A stretch of 64,000 bases of DNA from Thiobacillus sp. 0-1251. Lineage in GTDB: Bacteria; Pseudomonadota; Gammaproteobacteria; Burkholderiales; Thiobacillaceae. The notes beneath the pieces are model-generated. The model made no database searches. It had not been told where the DNA came from and worked only from the letters and a program-made list of their open reading frames with translations. Position numbers and translations under genes: made by a program. This document shows, piece by piece, positions 18,739 through 26,494 of this stretch. The DNA is taken from contig MKWL01000021.1 of assembly GCA_001899305.1 (NCBI GenBank), forward strand, positions 238,227 through 302,226. Reading direction: 5' to 3'. Every line of letters starts with the position of its first letter. Within the stretch, counting starts at the first letter, position 1.

Positions 18739-19041
18739 ATGAAATCGACCAAAATTCTTTCCGCCATCCTGCTTGCCGCCGGCCTGGCCAGCGGCGCAGT
18801 CCACGCCAAGGGCGGCCACGCCGGGATGGGGGGCGGCATGGGAATGGGCAATACTGGAATGGCCTACCCTGATTCGGCACAACGCAAGGAAACGCGCACC
18901 CAAAACCGCGATGAGAAGCGCATCCAGACGCGCGATGGCACCCAGGCCAACAGTGCGCAGCGTAACCAGAACCGCGACCAGATCCGCACCGAAACCCGCG
19001 AGCAGGTTCGCAGCGGTGGAACGTCAGCCGCGGGGCAGTAA
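18739..19041 (+). CDS. Small secreted protein with Arg/Gln/Asn/Asp-rich repeats
   Basis: 100 residues. The start is supported by AAGGAGAG seven bases before ATG 18739. Signal peptide residues 1-24 (A-I-L-L-A-A-G-L, cleavage after V-H-A). A Gly/Met-rich patch (G-M-G-G-G-M-G-M-G) is followed by a highly hydrophilic C-terminal half with repeated units such as T-R-T-Q-N-R-D, I-Q-T-R-D, Q-N-R-D-Q-I and R-T-E-T-R-E. The alternation of Arg with Asp/Glu would suit an extended helix. Function is unknown; metal binding by the Met patch is speculative. An intrinsic terminator follows at 19119. Confidence 0.7.
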   Translation: MKSTKILSAILLAAGLASGAVHAKGGHAGMGGGMGMGNTGMAYPDSAQRKETRTQNRDEKRIQTRDGTQANSAQRNQNRDQIRTETREQVRSGGTSAAGQ

Positions 19042-19118
19042 GGGCAACGCAGATAGCCGGTGTGTTTTCCGGCGGACACGCAACCGGGGACCTGCTGCCG
19101 CATCCCTGGTTGCGCCCA

Positions 19119-19140
19119 CCATGCCATAAGCATGGTTTTT
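19119..19140 (+). terminator. Intrinsic terminator after the small secreted genes
   Basis: A 6-bp perfect stem CCATGC/GCATGG with a 5-base loop is followed at once by five T. A second, longer imperfect hairpin (GCAACC...GGTTGC, ~19079-19113) lies just upstream. Confidence 0.65.
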
Positions 19141-19166
19141 CCAGCGCCTGCCGGGCGCGCTAGAAT
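19137..19166 (+). promoter_or_regulatory. Candidate promoter of map-glnD
   Basis: A TAGAAT -10 box (19161-19166) lies 29 bases before the map start. The -35 region (TTTTCC or TTTCCA at ~19137-19143) is poor and overlaps the T-run of the preceding terminator. Likely but weak. Confidence 0.4.
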
Positions 19167-19195
19167 GCTGCTTTAAGCCCCGCAACTAGCCAAAC

Positions 19196-20005
19196 ATGAC
19201 TGTCACCATCAAAACCGGCGCCGAAATCGAAGGCATGCGCGTCGCCGGACGACTTGCCTCGGAAGTGCTCGACTACATCACGCCTTTCGTCAAACCTGGC
19301 GTCACCACGGGCGAACTCGACCGGCTGTGTCACGACTACATGGTCAACGTGCAGGGCACGATCCCGGCGCCGCTGAACTACGCGCCGTCGGGGCACACCC
19401 CATACCCCAAGTCGATCTGCACCTCGGTCAACAACCAGGTCTGCCACGGCGTGCCGGGCGAGAAAGTCCTGAAGAACGGCGACATCGTGAACCTCGACAT
19501 CACGGTCATCAAGGATGGCTGGCACGGCGATACCAGCCGCATGTTCGTGGCGGGCGAGGGCTCGATCCAGGCCAAACGCCTGATCCAGATCACCTACGAA
19601 GCGATGTGGGTCGGCATCGACCACGTGAAGCCTGGCATACGCTTGGGCGACATCGGCCACGCCATCCAGCGCTTCGCCGAAAACCATGGCTACAGCGTGG
19701 TACGCGAGTTCTGCGGCCACGGCATCGGCCGGAATTTCCATGAAGACCCGCAGGTGCTGCACTACGGCAGGCCTGGCACCGGCCTCGTGCTGGAACCGGG
19801 CATGACCTTCACCATCGAGCCGATGATCAACGCCGGCCGCCGCGACATCCGCCAGATGCCCGACGGCTGGACCATCGTCACCAAGGACCGTAGCCTCTCT
19901 GCGCAGTGGGAACACACGATCCTGGTGACCGACAGCGGCTACGAAGTCCTGACCGTCTCGGCCGGCACCCCGGCCGTTCCCGACCGCATCCGTCACGCTG
20001 CGTGA
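19196..20005 (+). CDS. map: Methionine aminopeptidase, type I
   Basis: 269 residues. Cytoplasmic metalloenzyme that removes the N-terminal methionine from new proteins. All five metal ligands are in place: Asp101, Asp112, His175, Glu208 and Glu239. The catalytic histidine of N-Q-V-C-H-G is His84. Start at ATG 19196, without a strong ribosome site. Its 3' end overlaps glnD by GTGA. In many proteobacteria map and glnD lie divergent from rpsB-tsf. Here a two-component system and two small genes sit in between. Confidence 0.97.
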   Translation: MTVTIKTGAEIEGMRVAGRLASEVLDYITPFVKPGVTTGELDRLCHDYMVNVQGTIPAPLNYAPSGHTPYPKSICTSVNNQVCHGVPGEKVLKNGDIVNLDITVIKDGWHGDTSRMFVAGEGSIQAKRLIQITYEAMWVGIDHVKPGIRLGDIGHAIQRFAENHGYSVVREFCGHGIGRNFHEDPQVLHYGRPGTGLVLEPGMTFTIEPMINAGRRDIRQMPDGWTIVTKDRSLSAQWEHTILVTDSGYEVLTVSAGTPAVPDRIRHAA

Positions 20006-22548
20006 GCAAACCGCCGTTCGCCGATCTTCGCGAGCGGCTCAAATCGGGTCGCTCCGATCTGGCTGCGGCCTTTCTGCGCAAATCCACCACCCACTACCTG
20101 AGCCGCCACGCTGCACTGGTCGACAGCGTGCTGATCGAACTCTCGGCCCGGCTCGCTCTGCCCCCCACGTTCTGCCTCGCAGCCGTCGGCGGCTACGGAC
20201 GCGGCGAACTGTTCCCCGGGTCCGACGTGGACGTGCTGATGGTACTGCCCCATGACCCCACCCCCGACCAGCAAGCCACGCTGGAAAACTGGGTGCAGGC
20301 CTGCTGGGACGTCGGGCTGGAGATCGGCCATAGCGTGCGCACGGTCGACGCCTGCCTGGCCGAGGCCGCGGACATCACGGTGGAAACCAACCTGCTGGAG
20401 GCGCGCTTCATATACGGCGCGGCAAGCCTGTTCGACGAATTCGGCCGCTGCTTCCAGGCACGTTTCGACGCCCAGCATTTCTTCGACGGCAAACTGGCCG
20501 AACAGCAGGCACGCCACGCACGTTTCGACGACAGCGCCTACAAGCTCGAACCCAACCTGAAGGACAGCCCCGGCGGCCTGCGCGACCTGCACACCATTCA
20601 TTGGCTGGCACAGGCCTGCGGCATCCAAGGAAGCTGGAGCGGCATTGCGCGCGCCGGTCTGCTCACCTCCGCCGAGGCACGCCGCATTGCGCGCGAGGAA
20701 TATTCGCTGGCGGCTTTGCGCATCCATCTGCATCTCCTGTCCGGACGGCGCGAAGACCGGCTCGCTTTCGATTATCAAACCGAACTCGCTGCACGCCTGG
20801 GACTCGCCGCCACGACGCACAAGCGCGCAGGCGAACGCCTGATGCAGGGGTATTACCGAGCCGCCAAACTGATCCAGCGCGTCAACGACATCCTGATCCA
20901 GTCACTGCGCGTACGTCTGTTCCCGGTGACCGCGCCGCCCGAACCGATCGACGCCGATTTCCAGTTGCGTGCCAATCTGCTCGAAGCGCGTGCAGCCGAC
21001 CTGTTCGAGCGCAAACCGGATGCCCTGCTGCGCGCCTTCATCGTCTATGCCCAGCACCCGACGCTGGCCGGTTTCGAACCGGCGACGCTGCGCGCACTGT
21101 GGCGCGGCAGCACGCGCATCGATGCCGCATTTCGCGCCGACCCGCTGCATCGCACCCTGTTCATGACGCTGCTGCGCCAGCCGGTCGGCATCACCCGGGC
21201 GCTGCGTGCGATGCATCGCTATGGCCTGCTCGGTCGCTACATCCCGGCATTCGGCCGCGTCGTCGGGCAGATGCAGCACGACCTCTTCCACGTCTACACG
21301 GTCGACGAACACATTCTCACCGTGCTGCGCAACGTGCGGCGCTTCACCGTGGCGGATCTGGCGCACGAATTCCCGCTTGCCAGCCGCCTGATCGCCGCGT
21401 TCGACAAGCCCGAGCTGCTCTACCTGGCCGCCCTGTTCCACGACATTGCCAAGGGACGCGGCGGCGACCATTCCGAACTGGGTGCCGTCGATGCACGCCG
21501 GTTCTGCCGACAGCACCAGCTCGACAAGGCGGACAGCGAGCTGGTCGCCTGGCTGGTGGACATGCATCTGGTGATGTCGCGCACCTCGCAGAAAGAAGAC
21601 ATCAGCGACCCCGCGGTCATCGCCGCCTTCGCCGTCCGGGTCGGCGACACGCGCCGGCTGGCGGCCCTGTACCTGCTGACCGTGGCCGATATCCGCGGTA
21701 CCAGCCCGAAGGTCTGGAACGCCTGGAAAGGCAAGCTGCTGGAAGACCTGTATCACGCTACCCACGCCCGGCTGGCGGGCAGCGACGCCGCGGTGGCGGA
21801 CATTGCCGCTCGGCAGAACGAAGCGCGGGTCAATCTCGCCCTGTATGGCCTGCCGGCCAGCGCCGCCGATGCGCTATGGAAGCATCTCGACGAACGCTAT
21901 TTCGTCCGCTTCGATGCCCGCGACATGGCCTGGCAGGCGCGCATGCTGTGGCGCCGCACCGACAGTGCCGACGCCGTCGTGCGGGCACGGCTGTCGCCGG
22001 CCGGCGAGGGTATTCAGGTGCTGGTCTACACGCCCGACCGGGCCGACATCTTCGCGCGCATCTGCGGCTTTTTCGCCCGTATCCAGTACACCATTCTCGA
22101 AGCCAAGATCCACACCACACGCAATGGGTATGCCCTGGACAGTTTCCAGGTGATGGACCTGGCCAATCGCGGCATCCATTACCGCGATTTCCTGAATTTC
22201 GTGGAATACGAACTGGCACGCGACCTCGACCCGACGCGACCGATGCAGCCTGTACCGCGCGGCCGCCTGTCACGCCATCAGCGCCACCACCCTTACCCCA
22301 CCACGGTACGGCTGGAAGCCGACGCCCAGGGCAACGGCCACATGTTGTCGATCACCTGCGCTGATCGCGGGGGCTTGCTGTTCGCGGTGGCGGAAGTGCT
22401 GATGCGGCATGACGTGAACGTCTATGCCGCCAAGATCGACACCCTGGGCGAACGGGTGGAGGATACGTTTCTGATCCGGGGCGCCGCCTTGCAGACGCCC
22501 GCGGGCCGCGAAGCCTTGGAAACCGAGACGATCGAAGCGTTGAAGTGA
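20002..22548 (+). CDS. glnD: Bifunctional uridylyltransferase/uridylyl-removing enzyme of PII
   Basis: 848 residues from GTG 20002, chosen because it overlaps the map stop (GTGA) and gives normal family length. GlnD is the nitrogen sensor: it adds UMP to PII proteins when glutamine is low and removes it when glutamine is high. Domain order: nucleotidyltransferase with G-G-Y-G-R-G-E-L-F-P-G-S-D-V-D (residues 63-77), helical linker, HD hydrolase with F-H-D-I-A-K-G near 480, and two C-terminal ACT domains near 670-740 and 780-845. The second ACT starts L-S-I-T-C-A-D-R-G-G-L-L. All parts look intact. Confidence 0.96.
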   Translation: MSKPPFADLRERLKSGRSDLAAAFLRKSTTHYLSRHAALVDSVLIELSARLALPPTFCLAAVGGYGRGELFPGSDVDVLMVLPHDPTPDQQATLENWVQACWDVGLEIGHSVRTVDACLAEAADITVETNLLEARFIYGAASLFDEFGRCFQARFDAQHFFDGKLAEQQARHARFDDSAYKLEPNLKDSPGGLRDLHTIHWLAQACGIQGSWSGIARAGLLTSAEARRIAREEYSLAALRIHLHLLSGRREDRLAFDYQTELAARLGLAATTHKRAGERLMQGYYRAAKLIQRVNDILIQSLRVRLFPVTAPPEPIDADFQLRANLLEARAADLFERKPDALLRAFIVYAQHPTLAGFEPATLRALWRGSTRIDAAFRADPLHRTLFMTLLRQPVGITRALRAMHRYGLLGRYIPAFGRVVGQMQHDLFHVYTVDEHILTVLRNVRRFTVADLAHEFPLASRLIAAFDKPELLYLAALFHDIAKGRGGDHSELGAVDARRFCRQHQLDKADSELVAWLVDMHLVMSRTSQKEDISDPAVIAAFAVRVGDTRRLAALYLLTVADIRGTSPKVWNAWKGKLLEDLYHATHARLAGSDAAVADIAARQNEARVNLALYGLPASAADALWKHLDERYFVRFDARDMAWQARMLWRRTDSADAVVRARLSPAGEGIQVLVYTPDRADIFARICGFFARIQYTILEAKIHTTRNGYALDSFQVMDLANRGIHYRDFLNFVEYELARDLDPTRPMQPVPRGRLSRHQRHHPYPTTVRLEADAQGNGHMLSITCADRGGLLFAVAEVLMRHDVNVYAAKIDTLGERVEDTFLIRGAALQTPAGREALETETIEALK

Positions 22549-22561
22549 CCTGCGTCGGGCC

Positions 22562-22786
22562 CTAGACGGCCGGGCGCGCGTATTCGTCGACGTAACGACC
22601 GCGCGACGGCGTTTTGCGGGCAGGCGGTGATTTCTTGCGTACGCCGTCGGCCGGCTTCTTGATCTTTTCTTCCACGTCGGTCTTGACGCGATTGCGCCCG
22701 CGCCCAGGGCGAACCGATGTACTGACCCCCGCCACATCGGCGAGACTCAGACCGAAATACCGTTCGTAATCGTGGAACACACTCAT
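22562..22786 (-). CDS. Small basic protein following the FlaF-like gene
   Basis: 74 residues from ATG 22786, overlapping the upstream FlaF-like stop by ATGA. The N-terminal part (F-H-D-Y-E-R-Y-F-G-L-S-L-A-D-V-A) looks like a short amphipathic helix. The rest is Lys/Arg-rich and probably disordered (K-K-P-A-D-G-V-R-K-K-S-P-P-A-R-K). No domain is recognised. Expressed, by position, from the sigma-28-type promoter upstream of 23166, which would make it a flagellar or chemotaxis-class gene; this is inference from context. Confidence 0.6.
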   Translation of the reverse strand: MSVFHDYERYFGLSLADVAGVSTSVRPGRGRNRVKTDVEEKIKKPADGVRKKSPPARKTPSRGRYVDEYARPAV

Positions 22787-23166
22787 GCCGCCTCCCGCCA
22801 TTCCTTGAGGCTGCCGGCCAGCGTGCGCGTCAAGGCGATGAGGCTGCCCAGCGTATCGACATCCGGCGTGGCCTCGCACAAACCGATCTTGCTGTCGGCA
22901 TACACCGACAGGATCAGCAGGTTGTGCTGCACGTCCAGCGGCAGCGCCAAGGTGCCTTCGGCCAATCCGGTCTGGATCGCGTGCCAGACGCTGCGGCTGG
23001 CTTCCAGTGCTGTCATGAGACGCAGCGGGCGACTGGGATCGGTCCAGTGCCGCTGCACGGCCATCAACTGGGCGGCAATGTCGTCGAGCTGGGCTGCTTC
23101 GTCCATCATCACGTCGGCGTGGTGAATATGACGCTGCGCCTGCTGGATCTGATGTTCCGGGATCAT
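22783..23166 (-). CDS. FlaF-like flagellar protein (putative)
   Basis: 127 residues, all helical in appearance. The middle section S-V-W-H-A-I-Q-T-G-L-A followed by L-P-L-D-V-Q-H-N-L-L-I-L-S-V-Y-A resembles the core of alphaproteobacterial FlaF, which assists flagellin synthesis and export (typical pattern: L-W-x-x-L-x-x-D-L-A ... L-P-x-x-L-R-A-x-L-I-S-I). This is pattern recognition, not an alignment. Support comes from an excellent sigma-28-type promoter 53 bases upstream. AAGGA precedes ATG 23166. Another helical regulator is an alternative. Confidence 0.6.
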   Translation of the reverse strand: MIPEHQIQQAQRHIHHADVMMDEAAQLDDIAAQLMAVQRHWTDPSRPLRLMTALEASRSVWHAIQTGLAEGTLALPLDVQHNLLILSVYADSKIGLCEATPDVDTLGSLIALTRTLAGSLKEWREAA

Positions 23167-23218
23167 GGGGGTCCTTGCTGCGTGTGCCGGGGCACGTCGC
23201 CCACGGTTACGTTACAAG

Positions 23219-23245
23219 TTAGCGGCGAGGACCGTCGCAACTTTA
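23219..23245 (-). promoter_or_regulatory. Sigma-28 (FliA)-type flagellar promoter
   Basis: The minus strand reads TAAAGTTG (23245-23238), exactly 11 bases, then GCCGCTAA (23226-23219). The FliA consensus is TAAAGTTT-N11-GCCGATAA: 14 of 16 positions match with the exact spacer. The predicted start is near 23212, giving a leader of about 46 bases to the FlaF-like gene. Confidence 0.75.
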
Positions 23246-23283
23246 GGCAAGCTAAATGCATGCCCGGAAGCGTCGAAAACCCG

Positions 23284-23817
23284 TCAATCGTCCTGCAGGG
23301 TTTGTCCCGGGAACAGGGTCTCGGTGAAGCCGAAATTGCGTAGGTCGCGAATCCGCATCGGATACAGAATGCCGCGCAGATGGTCGACCTCGTGCTGCAC
23401 CACGCGGGCATGGAAATCGCTCACGCGGCGATCGATCGGCTGCCCCGCGGCATCGAAGCCCTGATAGCGCAGGGATACGTGGCGCGGCACCAGCCCGCGC
23501 ATGCCCGGTACCGACAGACACCCTTCCCAACCGTCTTCCATGACGTCGGACAAGGGAGTCAGTACGGGATTGATCAGCACCGTGAACGGGACGTTCTCGG
23601 CATCGGGATAACGCGGATTGGCGGCAACTTCGAAAATCACCACCTGCAGGCCGATGCCGATCTGCGGCGCCGCCAAGCCGGCCCCGTTGAGGGAACGCAT
23701 GGTGTCGTGCATGTCGACGATCAGTTGCGCCAGTTCGGGCGACGCGAAATCTTCCACCGGTTGCGCCTGCGCGAGCAGGCGCGGATCGCCCATTTTCAGG
23801 ACCTCGCGGATGGCCAT
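23284..23817 (-). CDS. def: Peptide deformylase
   Basis: 177 residues. Removes the formyl group from N-terminal formyl-methionine. The three motifs are [10 protein letters not shown] (46-55), E-G-C-L-S with metal ligand Cys100, and H-E-V-D-H with His142, Glu143 and His146. The gene lies apart from fmt, so it may be an additional deformylase copy of this genome; that cannot be judged from the window. Its start overlaps the 3' end of rsuA by 22 bases, and it ends 38 bases before the predicted -35 region of the FlaF-like promoter. Confidence 0.95.
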   Translation of the reverse strand: MAIREVLKMGDPRLLAQAQPVEDFASPELAQLIVDMHDTMRSLNGAGLAAPQIGIGLQVVIFEVAANPRYPDAENVPFTVLINPVLTPLSDVMEDGWEGCLSVPGMRGLVPRHVSLRYQGFDAAGQPIDRRVSDFHARVVQHEVDHLRGILYPMRIRDLRNFGFTETLFPGQTLQDD

Positions 23818-24518
23818 GGCTGCTCCAGCTGTTGCAGGTCGGCAGGCTCCAGCCAGCGCCAGCCGCCGGGCGGCAGGTCTGCGGGCAAGGCATGACTGCC
23901 GATGGTTTCGCGATGCAGCGTCTCGACCCGGTTGCCCGTCGCCGCGATCATGCGTTTGACCTGATGGTATTTGCCTTCGGCGAGCGTCAGGCGCAACGTG
24001 CGCGCATCGAGTCTGTCACAGGCCAGCGCGGCAATCGGCGCCGGTTCGTCGTTCAATGCCACGCCTTGACGCAAGGCCTCCAGCATGGCGTCGGTCACGG
24101 GCTCGGCACAGGTGGCACGGTAGATTTTGGCAATGCCCTTTCGGGGCGAGATCATGCGGTGGATGAACTGCCCGTCGTCGGAAAACAGCAGCAGGCCGGT
24201 GGTGTCCTGGTCGAGCCGTCCCACGCACTGCACCCCGCGTTGCAGCAGCGGGGGCGGCAACAGGGAAAACACGCTGGGGTGATGGCTCGGATGATGCGAG
24301 CACTCGTAGCCGGCAGGCTTGTGCATCAGCACATAGGCCTTCTCGCGATATGCCCAGGCGACGCCGTCGAGCGTCAGTTCCAGCCCCGCCGGATCGACTT
24401 CAGTCTCCGGATCGTCGCAGAGCACGCCGTTGACCGCGACTGCGCCCGCACGCACCTGTGCCACACAGCCCTTGCGCGAGCCGAACCCCTGCGACTGCAG
24501 GGCGCGATAGAGTTTCAT
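23796..24518 (-). CDS. rsuA: 16S rRNA pseudouridine(516) synthase
   Basis: 240 residues. S4 RNA-binding domain at residues 1-55, then the RsuA/RluB-type catalytic domain. The catalytic Asp103 lies in [15 protein letters not shown] and the C-terminal K-Y-H-Q-V-K-R-M (230 region) are also family motifs. The single-domain order and length fit RsuA, which modifies U516 of 16S rRNA, better than RluB or RluE, but the exact target is inferred. Co-directional with def, both working on ribosome or nascent chain. Confidence 0.88.
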   Translation of the reverse strand: MKLYRALQSQGFGSRKGCVAQVRAGAVAVNGVLCDDPETEVDPAGLELTLDGVAWAYREKAYVLMHKPAGYECSHHPSHHPSVFSLLPPPLLQRGVQCVGRLDQDTTGLLLFSDDGQFIHRMISPRKGIAKIYRATCAEPVTDAMLEALRQGVALNDEPAPIAALACDRLDARTLRLTLAEGKYHQVKRMIAATGNRVETLHRETIGSHALPADLPPGGWRWLEPADLQQLEQPWPSARS

Positions 24519-24536
24519 GCGGTAGCCATGCCCAGC

Positions 24537-25298
24537 TCAATACGTGCACAAACCGGCCGCGTCGTCGGTCACCAGTTGTTCCAGCAGATGCCGTACCTGC
24601 AACATCACTTCGCCCAGCACGGCCTGGATTTCACCCATCTGGATGCCTTCGGACGATAGTCCTCGGCCAGCCGCATAATTGACCACTGCGCCCACCGTCG
24701 CGTAACAGAGCGCCAATTCGCGCGCCAGATAGGCTTCCGGCATGCCGGTCATGCCCACCATGTCGGCGCCGTCGCGCTCCATGCGGTTGATTTCGGCCGC
24801 TGTTTCCAGGCGCGGCCCCTGTACTGCGCCGTAGACGCCGCCGTCGCGCAGGCTGATGCCGGCTCGGGTGGCGGCTTGCAGTAGCGCCGTACGCATGGCG
24901 CCGCAATAGGGGGTGGTGAAATCGAGATGGGTCACCGGCTTGTCGCTGCCCGCGAAATACGTGGCGGCACGGCTGTGCGTGTAGTCGATGATCTGGTCGG
25001 GGATGGCCAGCGTACCGGGGATCAGTTCGGGGTGGATACCGCCGACCGTGGCGACCGACACCACGCGGTCGACGCCGTGTTCCTTCAGCGCCCATAGATT
25101 GGCGCGATAATTCACCTCATGCGGCGGAATGGTATGGCCGTAGCCGTGACGCGCCAGGAAGATCACCTCCTGCCCGCAGATGCGGCCGAAGGTCAATGCG
25201 CCCGAGGGTTCGCCGTAGGGCGTACGTGCCACCTGGCGATGGGTGATTTCAAGATTGGCCAGTTGCGTGAGGCCGGTACCGCCGATGATGCCCAGCAT
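24537..25298 (-). CDS. S-methyl-5'-thioinosine phosphorylase (MTAP-like)
   Basis: 253 residues of the trimeric purine nucleoside phosphorylase fold. N-terminal G-I-I-G-G-T-G-L binds phosphate. A-R-H-G-Y-G-H-T-I-P-P-H-E-V-N-Y-R-A-N and V-Q-G-P-R-L-E-T-A-A-E are MTAP/MTIP family motifs, and M-V-G-M-T-G-M-P-E-A holds the ribose-binding Met. The protein splits methylthioinosine (or methylthioadenosine) into base and methylthioribose-1-phosphate. I prefer methylthioinosine because the next gene upstream, one base away, is hpt, which would recycle the hypoxanthine released. Substrate remains an inference. Confidence 0.82.
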   Translation of the reverse strand: MLGIIGGTGLTQLANLEITHRQVARTPYGEPSGALTFGRICGQEVIFLARHGYGHTIPPHEVNYRANLWALKEHGVDRVVSVATVGGIHPELIPGTLAIPDQIIDYTHSRAATYFAGSDKPVTHLDFTTPYCGAMRTALLQAATRAGISLRDGGVYGAVQGPRLETAAEINRMERDGADMVGMTGMPEAYLARELALCYATVGAVVNYAAGRGLSSEGIQMGEIQAVLGEVMLQVRHLLEQLVTDDAAGLCTY

Positions 25299-25299
25299 G

Positions 25300-25845
25300 T
25301 TATTTGTCCTTCAAAGCGTAAATGGCCGGCAGGTTGCGCCACAGCCCGTAAGCGTCCATGCCGCAGCCGAACACGTAGCGATTGGGCACGTCCAGCCCCA
25401 CGAAATCGGCCCGGATCGGCTTGGCCAAACCGTTGTCCTTGTTGGTCAGCACCGCCGACCAGACATGCGCTGCCCCCATATCGACGAGTTTGTCGCGGAT
25501 CGCGGCCAGGGTCTCGCCCTCGTCCAGGATATCGTCCAGCACCAGCACGTTGCGCCCGACCACGTTCTGTCCCGGCAGCACGCGCCATTCCACCTCGCCT
25601 CCCTCGGTCTTGCCGCGATAGCGGGTGACATGCAGGTAATCGAACTCCAGCGGGAAGCGCAGCCGCGGCAGCAACTGACCGGCGAATACCACCGCCCCGC
25701 CCATGACAGCCAGCACCAGCGGAAACGTATCCCGCAGCCCCAGTGCGATTTCGCCGGCCAGGCGGTCGAGCACGGCCTGCACCGCTTCTTCCGATGCGAT
25801 GCACTCGGCGTGGTCCAGCAATTGTTGCGCATCCAGCCGTGACAT
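25300..25845 (-). CDS. hpt: Hypoxanthine-guanine phosphoribosyltransferase
   Basis: 181 residues. Type I phosphoribosyltransferase fold with the PRPP loop V-L-V-L-D-D-I-L-D-E-G-E-T-L near residues 100-113. The flexible loop region is Y-L-H-V-T-R-Y-R-G-K-T, and A-D-F-V-G-L-D-V-P-N-R-Y-V-F-G binds the base. Converts hypoxanthine or guanine plus PRPP to IMP or GMP. It precedes the methylthioinosine phosphorylase with a one-base gap, a clear salvage pair. Divergent from ampD across 88 bases. Confidence 0.88.
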   Translation of the reverse strand: MSRLDAQQLLDHAECIASEEAVQAVLDRLAGEIALGLRDTFPLVLAVMGGAVVFAGQLLPRLRFPLEFDYLHVTRYRGKTEGGEVEWRVLPGQNVVGRNVLVLDDILDEGETLAAIRDKLVDMGAAHVWSAVLTNKDNGLAKPIRADFVGLDVPNRYVFGCGMDAYGLWRNLPAIYALKDK

Positions 25846-25933
25846 GCGGCCCCCGGGATTCCTGGAAAGTCGGCAGTCTAAGCGGTGTCAGCCGATGTTT
25901 CCAGACTTTGCGCGGGTCGAGTAAGCTTGCGCC

Positions 25934-26494
25934 ATGTCGATTTCCGCCTCTGATCCCAGCGAGCTCGATGCTGCCGGATGGCTGGCCGGCGCACGCCGCC
26001 TGCCTTCGCCGAATTGCGATGCGCGACCGGAAGGTGCGGCGATCGAGCTCATCGTCATCCACAGTATTTCTTTGCCGCCCGGCGTATTTGACGGCGACGC
26101 CGTGATCGACCTCTTCACCAACCGGCTCGACTGGGATGCGCATCCTTACTACCAGGGCATACGCGGCCTCGAGGTGTCGGCGCACTTCTTCATCCGCCGC
26201 GACGGCACGCTGATCCAGTTCGTGCCCTGCGCACTGCGCGCCTGGCATGCGGGCAAGTCGACCTGGCAGGGACGCGAACGCTGCAACGACTTTTCCATCG
26301 GCATCGAACTGGAAGGCAGCGACGACCTGCCTTTTACCGATGCCCAGTACGCGGCCCTGATCCCGCTGCTGGCCACGCTCAAAACGGCCTACCCGATCCA
26401 GGCAGTCGTGGGCCACAGCGACATCGCGCCGGGCCGCAAGACTGACCCCGGCCCCCATTTCGCCTGGCAACGGCTGGATGCGCATACGGCCTGA
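25934..26494 (+). CDS. ampD: 1,6-anhydro-N-acetylmuramyl-L-alanine amidase
   Basis: 186 residues without a signal peptide, so cytoplasmic. AmpD cuts the stem peptide from anhydro-muropeptides during cell-wall recycling and so keeps beta-lactamase inducer levels low. Zinc ligands: His43 (V-I-H-S-I-S-L-P), His161 (V-G-H-S-D-I-A-P) and Asp171 (K-T-D-P-G-P-H-F). F-S-I-G-I-E-L-E-G holds the conserved acid. The 3' end overlaps the next gene by 17 bases. Confidence 0.95.
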   Translation: MSISASDPSELDAAGWLAGARRLPSPNCDARPEGAAIELIVIHSISLPPGVFDGDAVIDLFTNRLDWDAHPYYQGIRGLEVSAHFFIRRDGTLIQFVPCALRAWHAGKSTWQGRERCNDFSIGIELEGSDDLPFTDAQYAALIPLLATLKTAYPIQAVVGHSDIAPGRKTDPGPHFAWQRLDAHTA

